The notes under the pieces were generated by a model that saw only the letters and a list, made by a program, of their open reading frames with translations, made no database searches and was not told the DNA's origin. The translations under genes and the position numbers were made by a program. From Malaya genurostris (lineage: Eukaryota > Arthropoda > Insecta > Diptera > Culicidae), in assembly GCF_030247185.1 (NCBI RefSeq), contig NC_080572.1, forward strand, positions 175,329,800 through 175,393,799: a DNA stretch of 64,000 bases, written 5' to 3'. Below, in pieces: positions 1 to 10,058 of the stretch. The number at the start of each line of letters is the position of its first letter. Position 1 is the stretch's first letter.

Positions 1-169
1 TTTCACAATAACAAAAGTAGCTTCACTCAAAATGCAATATCTCACAAACTAATAATCAGACAGCTGTCAAATTTATACACGTATCTTTTGAAGGTTGGTA
101 CTAACTGAAAATGGTATGGATTTAATTCTAGTGGCGCCCTCTCATATAAACGATACGAACTTTTCAGCC
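1..169 (-). mobile_element. mariner 5' end remnant, cut by window edge
   Basis: On the minus strand this starts with GGCTGAAAAGTTCG near 169, close to the terminal inverted repeat of the mariner at 20302-21182. It also shares the block CTACTTTTGTTATT with that copy's 5' leader. Only the non-coding leader is inside the window; any transposase would lie left of base 1. A similar, more decayed piece lies at 19685-19815. Confidence 0.55.
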
Positions 170-1107
170 GATCTGTTAAGTGCACCAACTTTTTTCGAAG
201 TTGCTAAACCGATTTTAACAAACTTAGATTCAAATGAAAGCTCTTTAAGTTTTTTGGTATCTGACTTCCGGTTCCGGAGTTGGGATAAAATGTGCAAAAA
301 ATTGAAATATGTGTACTAACTATTTTAAGAGATGACGCAACCGAATTCCACAAACTTAAATTCAGATGAATGGTTTTATGGTCCTCTATGAAATTGCTGA
401 ATTTCATCTGGATCCGACAACCGGATCCGGAATTATAGAGTGATTAGCGTAATAATTAAAATTTTCCATTACTTATTCACTTTTCTCAGCGATGACGTGA
501 CAAAGTTTTACAAACATAAGTTGAAATGAATTGATTTAAGGTCCTTTACAATTCTTCTGAGTTCCATCTGGATCCCACTTCCGGAATTATAGGTACGTCA
601 AAAATGGTATACCGTCACTTAGAACGACGAAACAAAACACGAAAATCAATCAATCGGTAGTCGTTATCAGTAGATGGCCAAATAAACTAATTCCGGCTAT
701 TCTGGTTCCCGGTTTCCGATTCAGGAGGCACCGGATGTAATCATTATATTTTCCGCAAACGGATTTCACTGACTTTTCTCAGCGATGGTTTGACCAATTT
801 TCACAAACTTAAGTTCAAATGAAAGGTCCTGTGATCCCATACGGAATTCCTGAATTTCATCCTGATCCGACTTCTGGTTCCGGGAATATAGGATGAAGTG
901 TGTTGAAAAATTTATACCATCACGAAAATTTTCTAAATCGGCCTCATTGATGGTTATTATTAGTAGACGGTCAAAAAACCCAATTTCGGTTATTGTTTCA
1001 AGAATTGAAGAAAATTATTTTAAATAATACCACAGTATTATATGTGATAATATGATTAATATGAGAAAGTCATCACCACTAGGTGGGTTAAAACAGGTTT
1101 TTAAATA
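170..1107 (-). repeat. CCACCTAG repeat, short form, copy 1
   Basis: Read on the minus strand, the head near 1107-1061 is CCTGTTTTAACCCACCTAG followed by a TTTCTCATAT block, as in the complete copy at 28481-29341. The body is a series of degenerate monomers of roughly 170 bp built from 'AACTCCGGAACCGGAAGTCGGAT' type text and 'CCTTTCATTTGAA...AAAATCGGTT'. The 3' end is lost next to the mariner fragment. There is no coding potential. Confidence 0.6.
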
Positions 1108-1280
1108 AGCTTCTAAAAAAACTGTCAAAATTCAGGTTACATTAACTAAAAATCGTTAGAGGAAAAGAACTTGTTTCGTTGGCAGATATAAGTATATTTA
1201 TAGATTACTTTTTGCGATAGTTTGTCTGTCCAGAACGGTCGAGGATATGACATCATTAGGTCAAGCTTTGATATAGTATA

Positions 1281-2494
1281 AAGACTGTCCCAGAAAATAT
1301 GGACGCACTTTGATTTCAATGTAAATAATTCACAAGTGTTAGATATTGAAATTTTATTCGATATACTGATAATGATAATGATTAGACTACACAACAGAAT
1401 ATTATTCTCAACATTTTCTACTTAGCCATTGTAGACTAGCTGGTGCACCTTCTTGCGGACGTTCCTCATTAAATTCCGTACAGACTTCTTGGCGACAAGT
1501 TTTGACACTTTGACTCAATTTGTCGAAGTTGTGGGCAATTTTAGATTCATGTCTTTTGGGACGAAAGTGACATTTTTGGTAGTATACCATTCTACCGTTG
1601 ATTTCGAGTAGTGGCAAGAAGCAAGATTTGGCCAGAAGACAACAAGATCCTTGTGGCTTCGAATCATGGGTAGAAGTCGCTTTTGTAAACATTCCTTGAT
1701 GAATATTTCGCTGTTCATTGAAGCAGTGGTGATGAAAGGTTTCGAAATCTTACCGCAGCTACAAATTGCTTGCCAGACCATAGCTTTCTTACCAAATTTT
1801 TCAACTTCAATCGATGTCTCGGACTGGTTTAACACTTGCCCTTCTCGCACCGTATAATATTGTGGTCCCGGCAAGTATTTGTAATCGAGTTTCACGTAGG
1901 TTTCGTCGTCCATGATTATGCAGTTCAAATTTCCAGCAAGAATCGTATTGCACAGCTTTCGAACCCTCGGCCTGATCGATGCTTCTTGTTTCGAACTACG
2001 TTTTCATTGTGCTTCTTATAGGTTCGATGATTCAAACGTTCTTTAGCACGAAGAACATTTGACTTCGAAGTACCCACTTTTTTGGCCACATCCCGAACTG
2101 AAACCTCCTTCTTTTGCTCGAACGCCTTCAGTATACGTTTATCCAACTGAGGGTTAGCAGGACCTTTTTTCGACCCCTTTTCGGTTCATCCTCAAAGGGT
2201 TTTATCCTCACCAAACTTCCTGATTACATTTCGCACGGCTTTTTCACTTACTCCTTCCATTTTTGCTGTCTTTCTCAGTGACAGTCCGCGTTCTGTGCAC
2301 CATTTGTACACAATTTTTCGACGTTATTCTGCTGACAGTCCATGCATTTCGAAACAAACTAATGAAAACGAATAAACAACTGCACAAGTGGTTAGAGAAG
2401 AGTGTAAACAACAGGACGCAGTCATAAAAATTGACTGATTCATTGCGAAATGGCAGCGGTTTTTGGTTGCGTCCATACTTTCTGGGACAGTCTT
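1281..2494 (-). mobile_element. Tc1/mariner-superfamily DD37E element, copy 1 (dead)
   Basis: The ends are inverted: AAGACTGTCCCAGAAAATAT at 1281 and its complement ending at 2494, both flanked by TA (1279-1280 and 2495-2496). The element is 1214 bp. The minus strand carries a decayed transposase with the same protein text as the copies at 31084-32353 and 52745-53855. DD37E elements are known from mosquitoes. The boundaries are secure because both TIRs and both TA duplications are visible. Confidence 0.9.
1400..2345 (-). pseudogene. DD37E transposase pseudogene, copy 1
   Basis: The minus-strand frames join into a helix-turn-helix N-terminus (KWCTERGLSLRK, then DKRILKAFEQKKEVSVRDVA) and a DDE core with the first Asp in MDDETYVKLD. 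The second catalytic position reads VVFWPNLASCHYS, so the Asp seen in copy 3 (RDLASCHYS) is Asn here. After KDMN the text jumps to the C-terminal region, deleting the PIEEFW block that carries the catalytic Glu. Several stops and frameshifts break the reading frame. The N-terminus is inferred from copy 2 (MRGLSAEQRRK). The protein cannot be active. Confidence 0.85.
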
Positions 2495-2850
2495 TACTGT
2501 TGAAATGCTTAAGCGACGTTTTGTCATATGTTTAAGTTAAATGTTTCCGAATCGATTGGTAGTTAAACTATATAAATCCATCAACAAATGACGCTATAAG
2601 TATAAATTTTTATACTTATCAGTCTACGATTTCGGAAAAAAATTATTAAGGTCATATGGGATTGTATTGAATGGCGAACATGGTAACTTGTGCGTCTTTA
2701 GTGCTGAGTCAAATTGTGATAAATTTTGTGTGAAATAGGTGGCTTTTTGTGAAATTTTTTTCAACTAAGCAAGTGACTAGTTGTGCTTTAAACAGATAAG
2801 TAGAAAGTGTTTTGTAAATACTTCTATTTTGTGCTGTAAATTGTGTCAAT

Positions 2851-2868
2851 GATCGCCGTGCGGCGATC
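2851..2868. other. Perfect 8-bp-arm hairpin in the LINE 5' leader
   Basis: GATCGCCG-TG-CGGCGATC forms a perfect stem with a 2-nt loop, about 120 bp upstream of the ORF1 start. Function is unknown; it may be a leader structure of the LINE RNA. Confidence 0.6.
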
Positions 2869-2989
2869 GCTCAAACAAAGCGGCGTCGTACCGTGGTATA
2901 TTGAATGCATTGTCTATTGTTTTTGCATGGTTCACTTTGCTTTGATTTCTCCCCCAGCTGTGTGTCGGGCCGGTTTGGTTTATGCATGA

Positions 2990-4432
2990 ATGATGGGTGA
3001 ATGTGTGAAGTGTAATGAAAAAATAACCATATCGGATATTAGAATTGCATGTTCAGTTTGCGAGAATGGCTATCACCAGCGCTGTACTGGGCTTACGAGA
3101 GCCATGGCCGGTTGGGTTTCAGATACACCGGCGCTTTTGTTTAAATGTGCTGATTGCTTGGAAGGTGCCGCGATGGCTGATGTGATGCCAAAGGATGATG
3201 TTCTTTCGCTCATTAGTGATGTGAAGAAGGAGATGGAAAAATTCAAATCCATCACTGATTCGTTTGCTGGTGTGCGGGAGAGCATCGAGGCACACATTAA
3301 TATCGCGATAGAAAAGGGAATCGATAGACTGATCAGATCTTCCAATGATGCTCTGGAGAGCAAAATGGCCTGCTTAGAAAACAGTGTGGCCAGAAAGTTG
3401 GACGATTTGAAAAGTTTGTTGATTTTGAATAATCAGCAAAATAATAATGATTTGGTTGTAATGAATAGAAAGAAAATTGTTGCAAATAGGAAGACTCATT
3501 CGGAGTCGGATGGAAATCCCAGACGAAAGAGAAAAGTTATTTCAAATACTGATGATGAACCGCTTGATAATAATATTGTTAATGAAGGTAACGACGAAGT
3601 ATTTGATAGAAACAACAAAAAGTCATACGCGGACGTTCTATCTGGGAAATTTTCTAGAAAAAGAACGAAAAGCAATAGAAATCGTAAGACTCGCTCGGTT
3701 ATTATGATCAAACCTGTCGAGTCTTCGCAAACGAGCGATGACACGAGAAAGGTTTTGAAGGGTAAGTTAGATCCAAGAACACATAAAATTAGTAATTTTA
3801 AAAATGGTAAAGATGGCTCGATTATTGTTGAGTGCGCAGCAGGAGAGGACATTCAATCAGTGAAAGAAAACATTGAAAGTAATTTAGGAACTGAATACAA
3901 TGCTGTTATACCCAAGCCCGGGAAACCAAAACTGAAAATAGTGGGGATGAGTGATCGATATTCCTCTGATGTATTTATTGACCTATTGAAAAGTCAAAAT
4001 CAGGAAATTTCGATTGAAGATGTAAAAGTTGTTGCTGACTTTGAGAATCCACGCTTCAAATATAACAAATATAGTGTTATAATTGAGGTTAATAAGAATA
4101 CTTATTCCAGCTTGATGGCAGCCGGCAAGGTTTGCGTCGGCTGGGATAGGTGTTCGGTTTTCGAGTCGTTTAACGTATTGCGCTGTTTCAGGTGTGGTGA
4201 GTTTGGTCACAAGAGCACCGAATGTTTGAACAGTGAAAATTGTTCCAAATGTAATTCCGCACATAGAACATCTGAGTGTTCTTCAACTGAATTCAAATGC
4301 GTTAATTGTCTGAAAATGAACAAAGAAAGGAAATTGAATTTAGACATTCACCATCCAGCATTTAGTAAGCAGTGTTCTGTATATCTGAGATTGCTTGAAA
4401 CGAAAAAGAACAACATTATGTCAATGGAATAG
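2990..4432 (+). CDS. LINE ORF1 protein (PHD-like finger plus CCHC knuckles)
   Basis: 480 residues, uninterrupted from ATG-ATG at 2990 to TAG at 4430-4432. Residues 5-55 hold a Cys4-His-Cys3 PHD-like finger (CVKC, CSVCENGYHQRC, CADC). A long helical region follows (about 65-150), then a basic, Asn/Lys-rich linker with RRKRK near 180. A globular region around 300-390 precedes zinc knuckles near 400-450 (CFRCGEFGHKSTEC, CSKCNSAHRTSEC). In LINEs such ORF1 proteins bind the element RNA to form the ribonucleoprotein. The stop is immediately followed, in the same frame, by ORF2-type sequence, so this may also be the N-terminal part of a readthrough fusion. Confidence 0.85.
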   Translation: MMGECVKCNEKITISDIRIACSVCENGYHQRCTGLTRAMAGWVSDTPALLFKCADCLEGAAMADVMPKDDVLSLISDVKKEMEKFKSITDSFAGVRESIEAHINIAIEKGIDRLIRSSNDALESKMACLENSVARKLDDLKSLLILNNQQNNNDLVVMNRKKIVANRKTHSESDGNPRRKRKVISNTDDEPLDNNIVNEGNDEVFDRNNKKSYADVLSGKFSRKRTKSNRNRKTRSVIMIKPVESSQTSDDTRKVLKGKLDPRTHKISNFKNGKDGSIIVECAAGEDIQSVKENIESNLGTEYNAVIPKPGKPKLKIVGMSDRYSSDVFIDLLKSQNQEISIEDVKVVADFENPRFKYNKYSVIIEVNKNTYSSLMAAGKVCVGWDRCSVFESFNVLRCFRCGEFGHKSTECLNSENCSKCNSAHRTSECSSTEFKCVNCLKMNKERKLNLDIHHPAFSKQCSVYLRLLETKKNNIMSME

Positions 4433-4438
4433 CAACTA
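4430..4438 (+). promoter_or_regulatory. Candidate stop-codon readthrough signal (UAG CAA CUA)
   Basis: The ORF1 stop and the next two codons are TAG CAA CTA, which fits the TMV-type leaky context UAG-CAR-YYA exactly. The frame stays open downstream and runs straight into the conserved start of the endonuclease (DILYLNMAGL). The first in-frame ATG downstream, at 4475, lies just after the conserved Asn of LNMAG, so starting there would lose an endonuclease active-site residue. Readthrough is inferred; it was not tested. Confidence 0.6.
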
Positions 4439-7307
4439 ATCAGTGAGAGGCATTCAGATATTTTGTATTTGAACATGGCCGGTTTGTCTTCTAATTATGT
4501 CGCATTGCGTCATCTTATAGAGGATAGACATCCTTCATTTTGCGGTGAACGACCCAATCGTGGTTAAAGCCGCTAATAAACGACAACAACAACAACAACA
4601 TCCTTCATTGGTTTTGCTCTCAGAAACACATATTGTTGATTCTGACGCTTTCGATCAGTTCAGTGTTCCGGGTTACACTGTTGCTTTTTGTTTGTCCCAT
4701 TCCAGGCACACGGGTGGAGTTGCAATTTACGCCAGAGGATCAATTAAATTCAGCATTCAATCAAACGAAGCAGTTGGAAATAATTGGTTCTTGGGTATAT
4801 CAGTTGAAAGAGGCATGCAGATGGGAAATTATGGAGTTGTTTACCACTCTCCAAGTTCAAGCGATCGCCAGTTTCTGGAAATTCTAGAAAACTGGTGGGA
4901 GAATTTCGTAGATTTTGGTAAACTAAATATTATTACTGGAGATTTTAATATCGATTGGCTCAGTGATCAAGGTTCGACTCGATTGAAACAGTTAGCAGAA
5001 TTCTTCAATTTGAAGCAAACTGTGAATGAATTTACAAGAATTTCGAGATACAGTAAAACATTGATAGATCACGTGTATTCCAATTTCGACGGTGTTTATT
5101 CAAATGTGGAATCCGATTGCAAGATTTCAGATCATGAAACAATTGCAATTTCCGTAATGAGTAGCTCTAGAAATGAGGAAGATACGGTGAAAATCAAGTG
5201 TTGGAAAAACTATTCAAAGCAAACCCTATCTCGACTTGTATCAAGAAGCTTGGGTTGTACACAGTTGACTGGAAATTTGGATCACAGGGCATCTATTCTT
5301 ACTGACATATTAAAAAAGTGTACTAATGAATTAGTAACTGAAAAGTATGTTAGTTTGAACAGCTCGAGTAGTTGGTACTCAATAGACCTCTTACGGTTAA
5401 AACGGGAGAGGGATAAGCAGTACAAGAGATTCTGTAGAACTAACAATGATAGTCACTGGAGTAGATATACACAAGCACGAAATATTTATTCACGGGCCCT
5501 GAAGAAGACTAGATGTGAATACATACAGAGGAAGATCAATCAAAATCAACAAAACAGCAGAGAGTTATGGAAAATTCTCAAACAGTTGATCAAGCCTACA
5601 CATAGTGCATCGAAAACCATAACTTTTAACGGTATAGAAGAGCACACAGAACAAATTGTATCTGAAAAGTTTAACAGTTATTTCATAAATAGTGTTCAGC
5701 AGATCAATCAAAGTATTGAATTGGTTGGTGAACCTGTTGAAATAACACAGCCGATGAATAACTATTGTAGACTTGATGAATTTCAACCAATCACTTTTGA
5801 ACAATTGAAAAATATTTGTTTCAATTTGGGAAAATCGACTGGTATTGACAATGTAAACTCAAAGGTGATACAGGATTGCTTTCATGTTATCGGACACGAT
5901 CTACTGGATTTGGTAAATGAATCGTTGTACACGGGGCACGTGCCAGAAGTGTGGAAAGAATCTCTGGTGGTTCCTATCCCCAAGGTTACTGGAACGGATA
6001 AAGCCGAGGAGTACCGTCCCATTAACATGCTGCACACACTGGAAAAAATTCTGGAACTTGTTGTTAAAGATCAGCTGATTAACTATTTGAACTCTAACAG
6101 TTTGCTAATACCGGAACAATCGGGATATCGTAAGGGTCACTCTTGTGAAACCGCTTTGAACCTAGTATTGGCAAAATGGAAGGAGAAAATCGAAGCCAAA
6201 GAGAGTATTTTTGCTGTGTTCTTGGATCTGAAGAGAGCCTTTGAAACAATTTCAAGACCTTTATTGTTGCAGACATTGCGGCGTTTTGGCATCGGGGGAA
6301 TGGCACATGAATGGTTTGAAAACTATTTATGTGGTAGATCTCAAAAGACTGTTTTTAACGATGTAGTGTCTAGTTCCCTCGGTAATTCACTTGGTGTGCC
6401 TCAGGGAAGTGTGTTAGGTCCTATTCTATTTATTATGTATATTAATGATATGAAGCGAGTATTACGTTTCTGTGATTTAAATTTGTTTGCTGATGATACT
6501 GTTCTGTTCATTACGGCTAAAGATTTCAATGAAGCTGTTGCACATTTAAACGAGGATCTAAGTTCGCTGGTTCGATGGTTAAAATTTAAGCAACTGAAAC
6601 TAAACGTCGCGAAAACTAAATATATGGTTATTTCTTCTGTTAGCACCGGTCATGACGCCAATGTGGAAATTGATGGTGAAACTATTGATCGCGTTAGAGA
6701 AATGAAGTATCTTGGAGTCATAATTGATGAAAAGTTAACATTCAAATCTCATATCAATAACGTCATCAAGAAGATTGCCAAAAAGTATGGTGTATTATGT
6801 CGTTTGAAAAATGACTTAACGACCCATAGTAAGATTCTTTTGTATAAAACAGTCATTTCACCACACATTGACTTTTGCCCATCCATTCTGTTTCTTGCTA
6901 ATAACACACAAATCTTGAGATTACAGCGACTGCAAAATAAAATCATGCGATTAATTCTAAAATGTAGTAGATATACCTCGTCAGGTTTTCTACTGAACGC
7001 ATTACAATGGCTTTCAGTGAAACAGAGAATTTACTACTTAACCATGGTATTTATTTTCAAGATATTAAACGACATGCTGCCTCGATATTTGTGTGATCGA
7101 ATTGAAAGAGGAACTGATTTGCATAGGTACAATACTAGAAACGCATCTGATGCTAGAACACCAAGCTTTCTGTTAGCCAGATCGCAAAACTCATTGTTGT
7201 ACAAGGGAATAAGTTTTTTCAATTCGATGCCAAGAGAAATCAAACGCGCGGCGACATTGGTGGAGTTCAAAAGGTTATGTATTTCACACATAAAGTCCGC
7301 TTTGTAA
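4433..7307 (+). pseudogene. LINE ORF2: endonuclease-reverse transcriptase, frame-broken
   Basis: The native frame continues from the UAG (QLISERHSDILYLNMAGL) into an APE-type endonuclease and then a reverse transcriptase. Visible active-site text: Asn in LNMAG, Glu in LSETHI, GDFNIDW, and SDHETI for the endonuclease; EYRPINMLH, FLDLKRAFETI, GVPQGSVLGP and FADDTVLF (near 6487) for the RT. A 70-bp step (58-bp insert plus 12-bp duplication) at 4528-4609 shifts the frame between the Asn and the Glu. Coming from upstream, translation hits TAA inside the insert. Downstream of it the frame is open to TAA at 7307, ending HIKSAL. The apparent GTG start at 4545 is inside the insert and is an artefact. 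Apart from this insert ORF2 looks undamaged. Confidence 0.85.
4540..4597 (+). mobile_element. 58-bp micro-retroposon in ORF2 with 12-bp target duplication
   Basis: The 12-mer ACATCCTTCATT occurs at 4528-4539 and again at 4598-4609, flanking a 58-bp insert. The insert ends in AATAAACGAC then (AAC)n, the look of a LINE or SINE 3' terminus with a CAA/ACA tail. This fits a severely 5'-truncated retroposition event. The duplication could be as short as 9 bp because its first bases merge with the ACA tail. Source family not identified. Confidence 0.8.
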
Positions 7308-8042
7308 GCAAATATTTAGTTAGTTAGTTCAAATTTTTCAGATTTTTTATTTTTTTTACGTATTACGAAGATTGTATTTTCTTTTTCTTTTTATATATTA
7401 TTGTGAGACGAATTAAGTTACTATGTTCGGTATGATGATGATGGATTTTTAGTTTGTTTGAGAGTTAAAAATAATGAGCAGTCTACAAACGTTTGAGCCT
7501 CGCGCGCGAAGCAGGTAGTGACTATTTGGAAAGCGAATAGGACTGGCCGAAGAGCCTTAGCATTCAGTGTGTTAAGTTTGCTCTTGACCTTGATCGCAAG
7601 GTTTGATTAATAATTTAAGGAATTGATTCGGGAGATTAATTGGGATCGACAGTTGTTGATGGAATTGGGCTTGGCTCTGCTCATCCGCAGTCTCGTTACT
7701 CCATCGTAGCTGATGTGTGTAGCGATGAACTGGTCCGGCGGGAAGGGCCAGGTGAATTACTGTCTGATACTGGTAAAGATATCGGGTTCGATTCCTGATG
7801 TGATCAAGGATCTTCCCGGGTTGGAAATTTTCTTGATTAACCCTGGATAGTAAATCCGAAATATTTGAATGTTATTTTGTGGTCAGTCGATCTTTTGAAG
7901 AAGAATCAATACCTGCTAGATTGATCAGATCGTTTTGTTTTGTTTACTGGTTAAGATATGTGCAAAATATTAATTATCATTTAGATAACTCGTTCTGCTC
8001 ACACCTTTGTAGGGGTATGAGGTGGGACCATCATCATCATCA
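7308..8042 (+). other. LINE 3' untranslated region with tRNA-promoter-like boxes
   Basis: 735 bp without an ORF. A GATGATGATGG run lies at about 7430-7445 and an ATC run ends the region (8028-8040). Within it, TAGCGATGAACTGG (7720-7733) and GGTTCGATTCC (7785-7795) resemble pol III A and B boxes. This suggests either an embedded tRNA-type SINE or a SINE-like tail. An alternative reading is that the LINE ends near 7445 and a separate SINE or LINE tail fills 7480-8042. Confidence 0.4.
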
Positions 8043-8560
8043 AGACCTTTTGCTTGAAGCTAAGCTTGTGAAAATTGAATGAGCGGTTTCTGAGAAAATC
8101 GAGTACAATTTTTTACTTCATTTTGCACATTTTACCCCGTAACTCCGAAACCTGAAGTCGGATCCAGATGAAATACAATAGCATGTTATGGGTCTATAAG
8201 GCCCTTAAGATAAATCTTAGTTGAAGATAATCGGTTTATCGGTCTCTGAGAAAATCTACTGTACTTTTTCTTCATTTTTTGCACATTCTATCCCATTACT
8301 CCCGAACCGGATGTTCTATTCGGGTAAAACTCAATAGCAACCAATGGGAACAAGAGGCCTTACATTTGATTCTATGTTTGTGAAAATGGGTCCAGCCATC
8401 TCCGAGAAAATCGAGTGCACATTTTTGTATCATACACACACATACATTTTGCATACTCGACGAACTGAGTCGAATGGTATATAAAACTCGGCCCTTCGGG
8501 CTTCGGGTCGGTTTTCGCAGCGATTGATTCTATATAAGAAAGGCAAAAAGGCACCCTTTA
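8043..8560 (+). repeat. CCACCTAG repeat, short form, copy 2 (3' part)
   Basis: Three degenerate monomers (the CCTAAGAT/AAAATCGG type text, CCCGTAACTCCGAAACC) are followed by the characteristic 3' end: CGACGAACTGAGTCGAATGG, GGCCCTTCGGGCTTCGG, GGTTTTCGCAG, and TATATAAGAAAGGCAAAA at about 8532-8548. The head is missing; the LINE's 3' end abuts the truncated edge. Confidence 0.65.
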
Positions 8561-8688
8561 TAATTCTTCTGCTGTAGAACTGATTCTATTCCTTCTAATT
8601 TTTGATTTTATCTAACTCTAGTGTCCAGTGAAGAACGATTTGAATAATAATGCTCAATTTAACAAATTGACTTCAATCTACAGTGCAG

Positions 8689-10008
8689 TCAATTAGCTGC
8701 ATGGCAACACAAAGCCCGTCTGTTTCTGATAGAAGCGAACCATTTTAGACTGTTTATAGACAATACACAGGTATTATAGCCTTCGCGAAACACGCTATAA
8801 TCCCTCAAAAGCCTAAAATATTCATGCTAAACAATGTTTTATTCCAAGTAGCTTAGCATATCGGAAATAGAACAATAATGAGGAACGGGGCTAACGGAGA
8901 TGATTACATCCTCTCGTCATCGACGAACAATACTTACCGATTCTCCACGTGCTCGCCCATCACAACGATGCTTTCCCCCTCGTCCTTATTTCTTACATCC
9001 CGAATACATTCAGAGGAACGGTTATCGAGGATATCTTTTAAGCCACATTTCCAGGCAACAAAGTTATACGGGAGTAGAATAGATTCGGCGAAAAATCTTG
9101 TCGATCGGTAGTGGCTGCAAGCATCTAAGTGGAGAAAAATGAAAGTTGAAGTTTATAGCATATTGCCGGTAAGTGATGAATCAATCATACTCAAAGTAAT
9201 AATATCCAAACGTTCACATCCGGGTTGACTGGGAATTCCCCGGTTCGGATAGAAATCCACGTGAGCCCGGGCAAAGACTTCACCCAGCACCAAGCCATCG
9301 GTGTGGATAGCATCCACAAACAGAGCATCCGAACTTCCGACGGCATCCACCGAGTGACTAACGAACAGGGGACCGGCCGGGTCGAGTGCTGTTATTCTGA
9401 AAAGAGTTTTCTAACTAACTTCATTGGTGCGGAACGTATGATTTACCTTGCCAGTCTACCGCCGAAATATTTTCCCACGTTGCCGGCTACATGCGCCCCT
9501 AGACTGTGACCGACCACGTGCAGTTGGTCATAATTTATACTCATCCTGTGCATGAATTCATCTAAAATCACTCCAATTCGATAGCCGATTGGTCGCACCA
9601 ACTCTCTAGCGGTACTGTAAGCCATCCCAGCAATGCTTGACCAATCAGCAACCAGTAGGTTATGTCGGTTCTGGACCAAGTAAGCATTCCGAACTGGAAT
9701 CGTTGCCATATTATTCCGATCCGCATTCCAACCGTGAATCAAAATCTTCAAGCTTCTGTTCGAGTCGAACTGTGGCAATCGTTCCGCATTCGAAATGTCA
9801 ATCTCCTTAGATAAATCACTTGATTGCATTAGAATGGATTTATGTTATTCGTCATAGGACAGGACTCCAGTACGTGTTCCAGGGAGTGTACTTACGGTGC
9901 ATAGAAGTAGAGTTTTATTTTACAAATCTCTCTTGCGTGTGAGCCACTTTCGAAAGTTACCGAGTCGCGGTAGAAGTGAAATAGCAGCAAAAAAACTTGA
10001 TAGTACAT
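8689..10008 (-). CDS. Secreted lipase of the pancreatic lipase / phospholipase A1-like family
   Basis: Gene model by hand, minus strand, exons 10008-9896, 9818-9447, 9396-9191, 9124-8938 and 8725-8689 (last exon possibly 8719-8689). All introns are GT-AG and phases agree, giving about 304 codons. The protein starts MYYQVFLLLFHFY, a likely signal peptide, then KIKLYFYAP. The lipase core has ILIHGWNAD (oxyanion region), the nucleophile in VVGHSLGAH (Ser about 143), Asp about 167 in ITALDPAGP, and His about 235 in ACSHYRSTRFFAES. This is a complete Ser-Asp-His triad, so an active extracellular lipid esterase is expected. It is short for the family and lacks a C-terminal PLAT domain, as is common in insects. 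The final exon (RRALCCHAAN-stop) is the least certain part. Upstream TCAGT at 10054-10058 could be an initiator. Confidence 0.85.
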
Positions 10009-10053
10009 TGCTTCACTGCACTAAAAGCACTCTCACTGCGAAGTTTTCTTCAG

Positions 10054-10058
10054 ACTGA
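10054..10058 (-). promoter_or_regulatory. Possible initiator of the lipase gene
   Basis: On the minus strand TCAGT lies in ATTCAGTCTG, about 46 bp upstream of the lipase ATG, matching the arthropod Inr core TCAGT. There is only a weak AT-rich stretch (AAGTAAAT) at the TATA distance. Position-based guess. Confidence 0.25.

Larger units (their letters stand above)
1238..2610 (-). repeat. GTAACC-TATA repeat copy 1, split by a DD37E transposon
   Basis: The pieces 1238-1280 and 2495-2610 read, on the minus strand, as parts of the same repeat seen at 41120-41570, 43265-43560, 45600-45975 (minus) and 62097-62690 (text such as CAACAAATGACG, CCGAATCGATTGGT, AATGATGTCAT). The DD37E element at 1281-2494 interrupts it at a TA, so the repeat is the older element. 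Confidence 0.55.
2650..8042 (+). mobile_element. CR1-group (L2/Crack/Daphne-like) non-LTR retrotransposon
   Basis: Two-ORF LINE: ORF1 with a PHD-like finger and zinc knuckles, ORF2 with APE endonuclease and reverse transcriptase. The ORF2 tail (YNTRNASDARTPSF, then YKGISFFNSMPREIKR) is of the kind known from CR1/L2/Crack/Daphne elements. The 3' end is placed at the ATC microsatellite near 8030-8042, after which a CCACCTAG repeat interior begins. The left edge is approximate, taken where the GTAACC-TATA repeat ends and a 340-bp leader begins. I cannot see a clear target-site duplication. Clade assignment is by motif memory, not alignment. Confidence 0.75.

Noticed and set aside
4545..7307. ORF2 starting at 4545 with an N-terminal Gln run
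   Set aside because: The start is a GTG inside the 58-bp insert and the Gln run is the insert's AAC tail read in frame; the native frame comes from the UAG at 4430.
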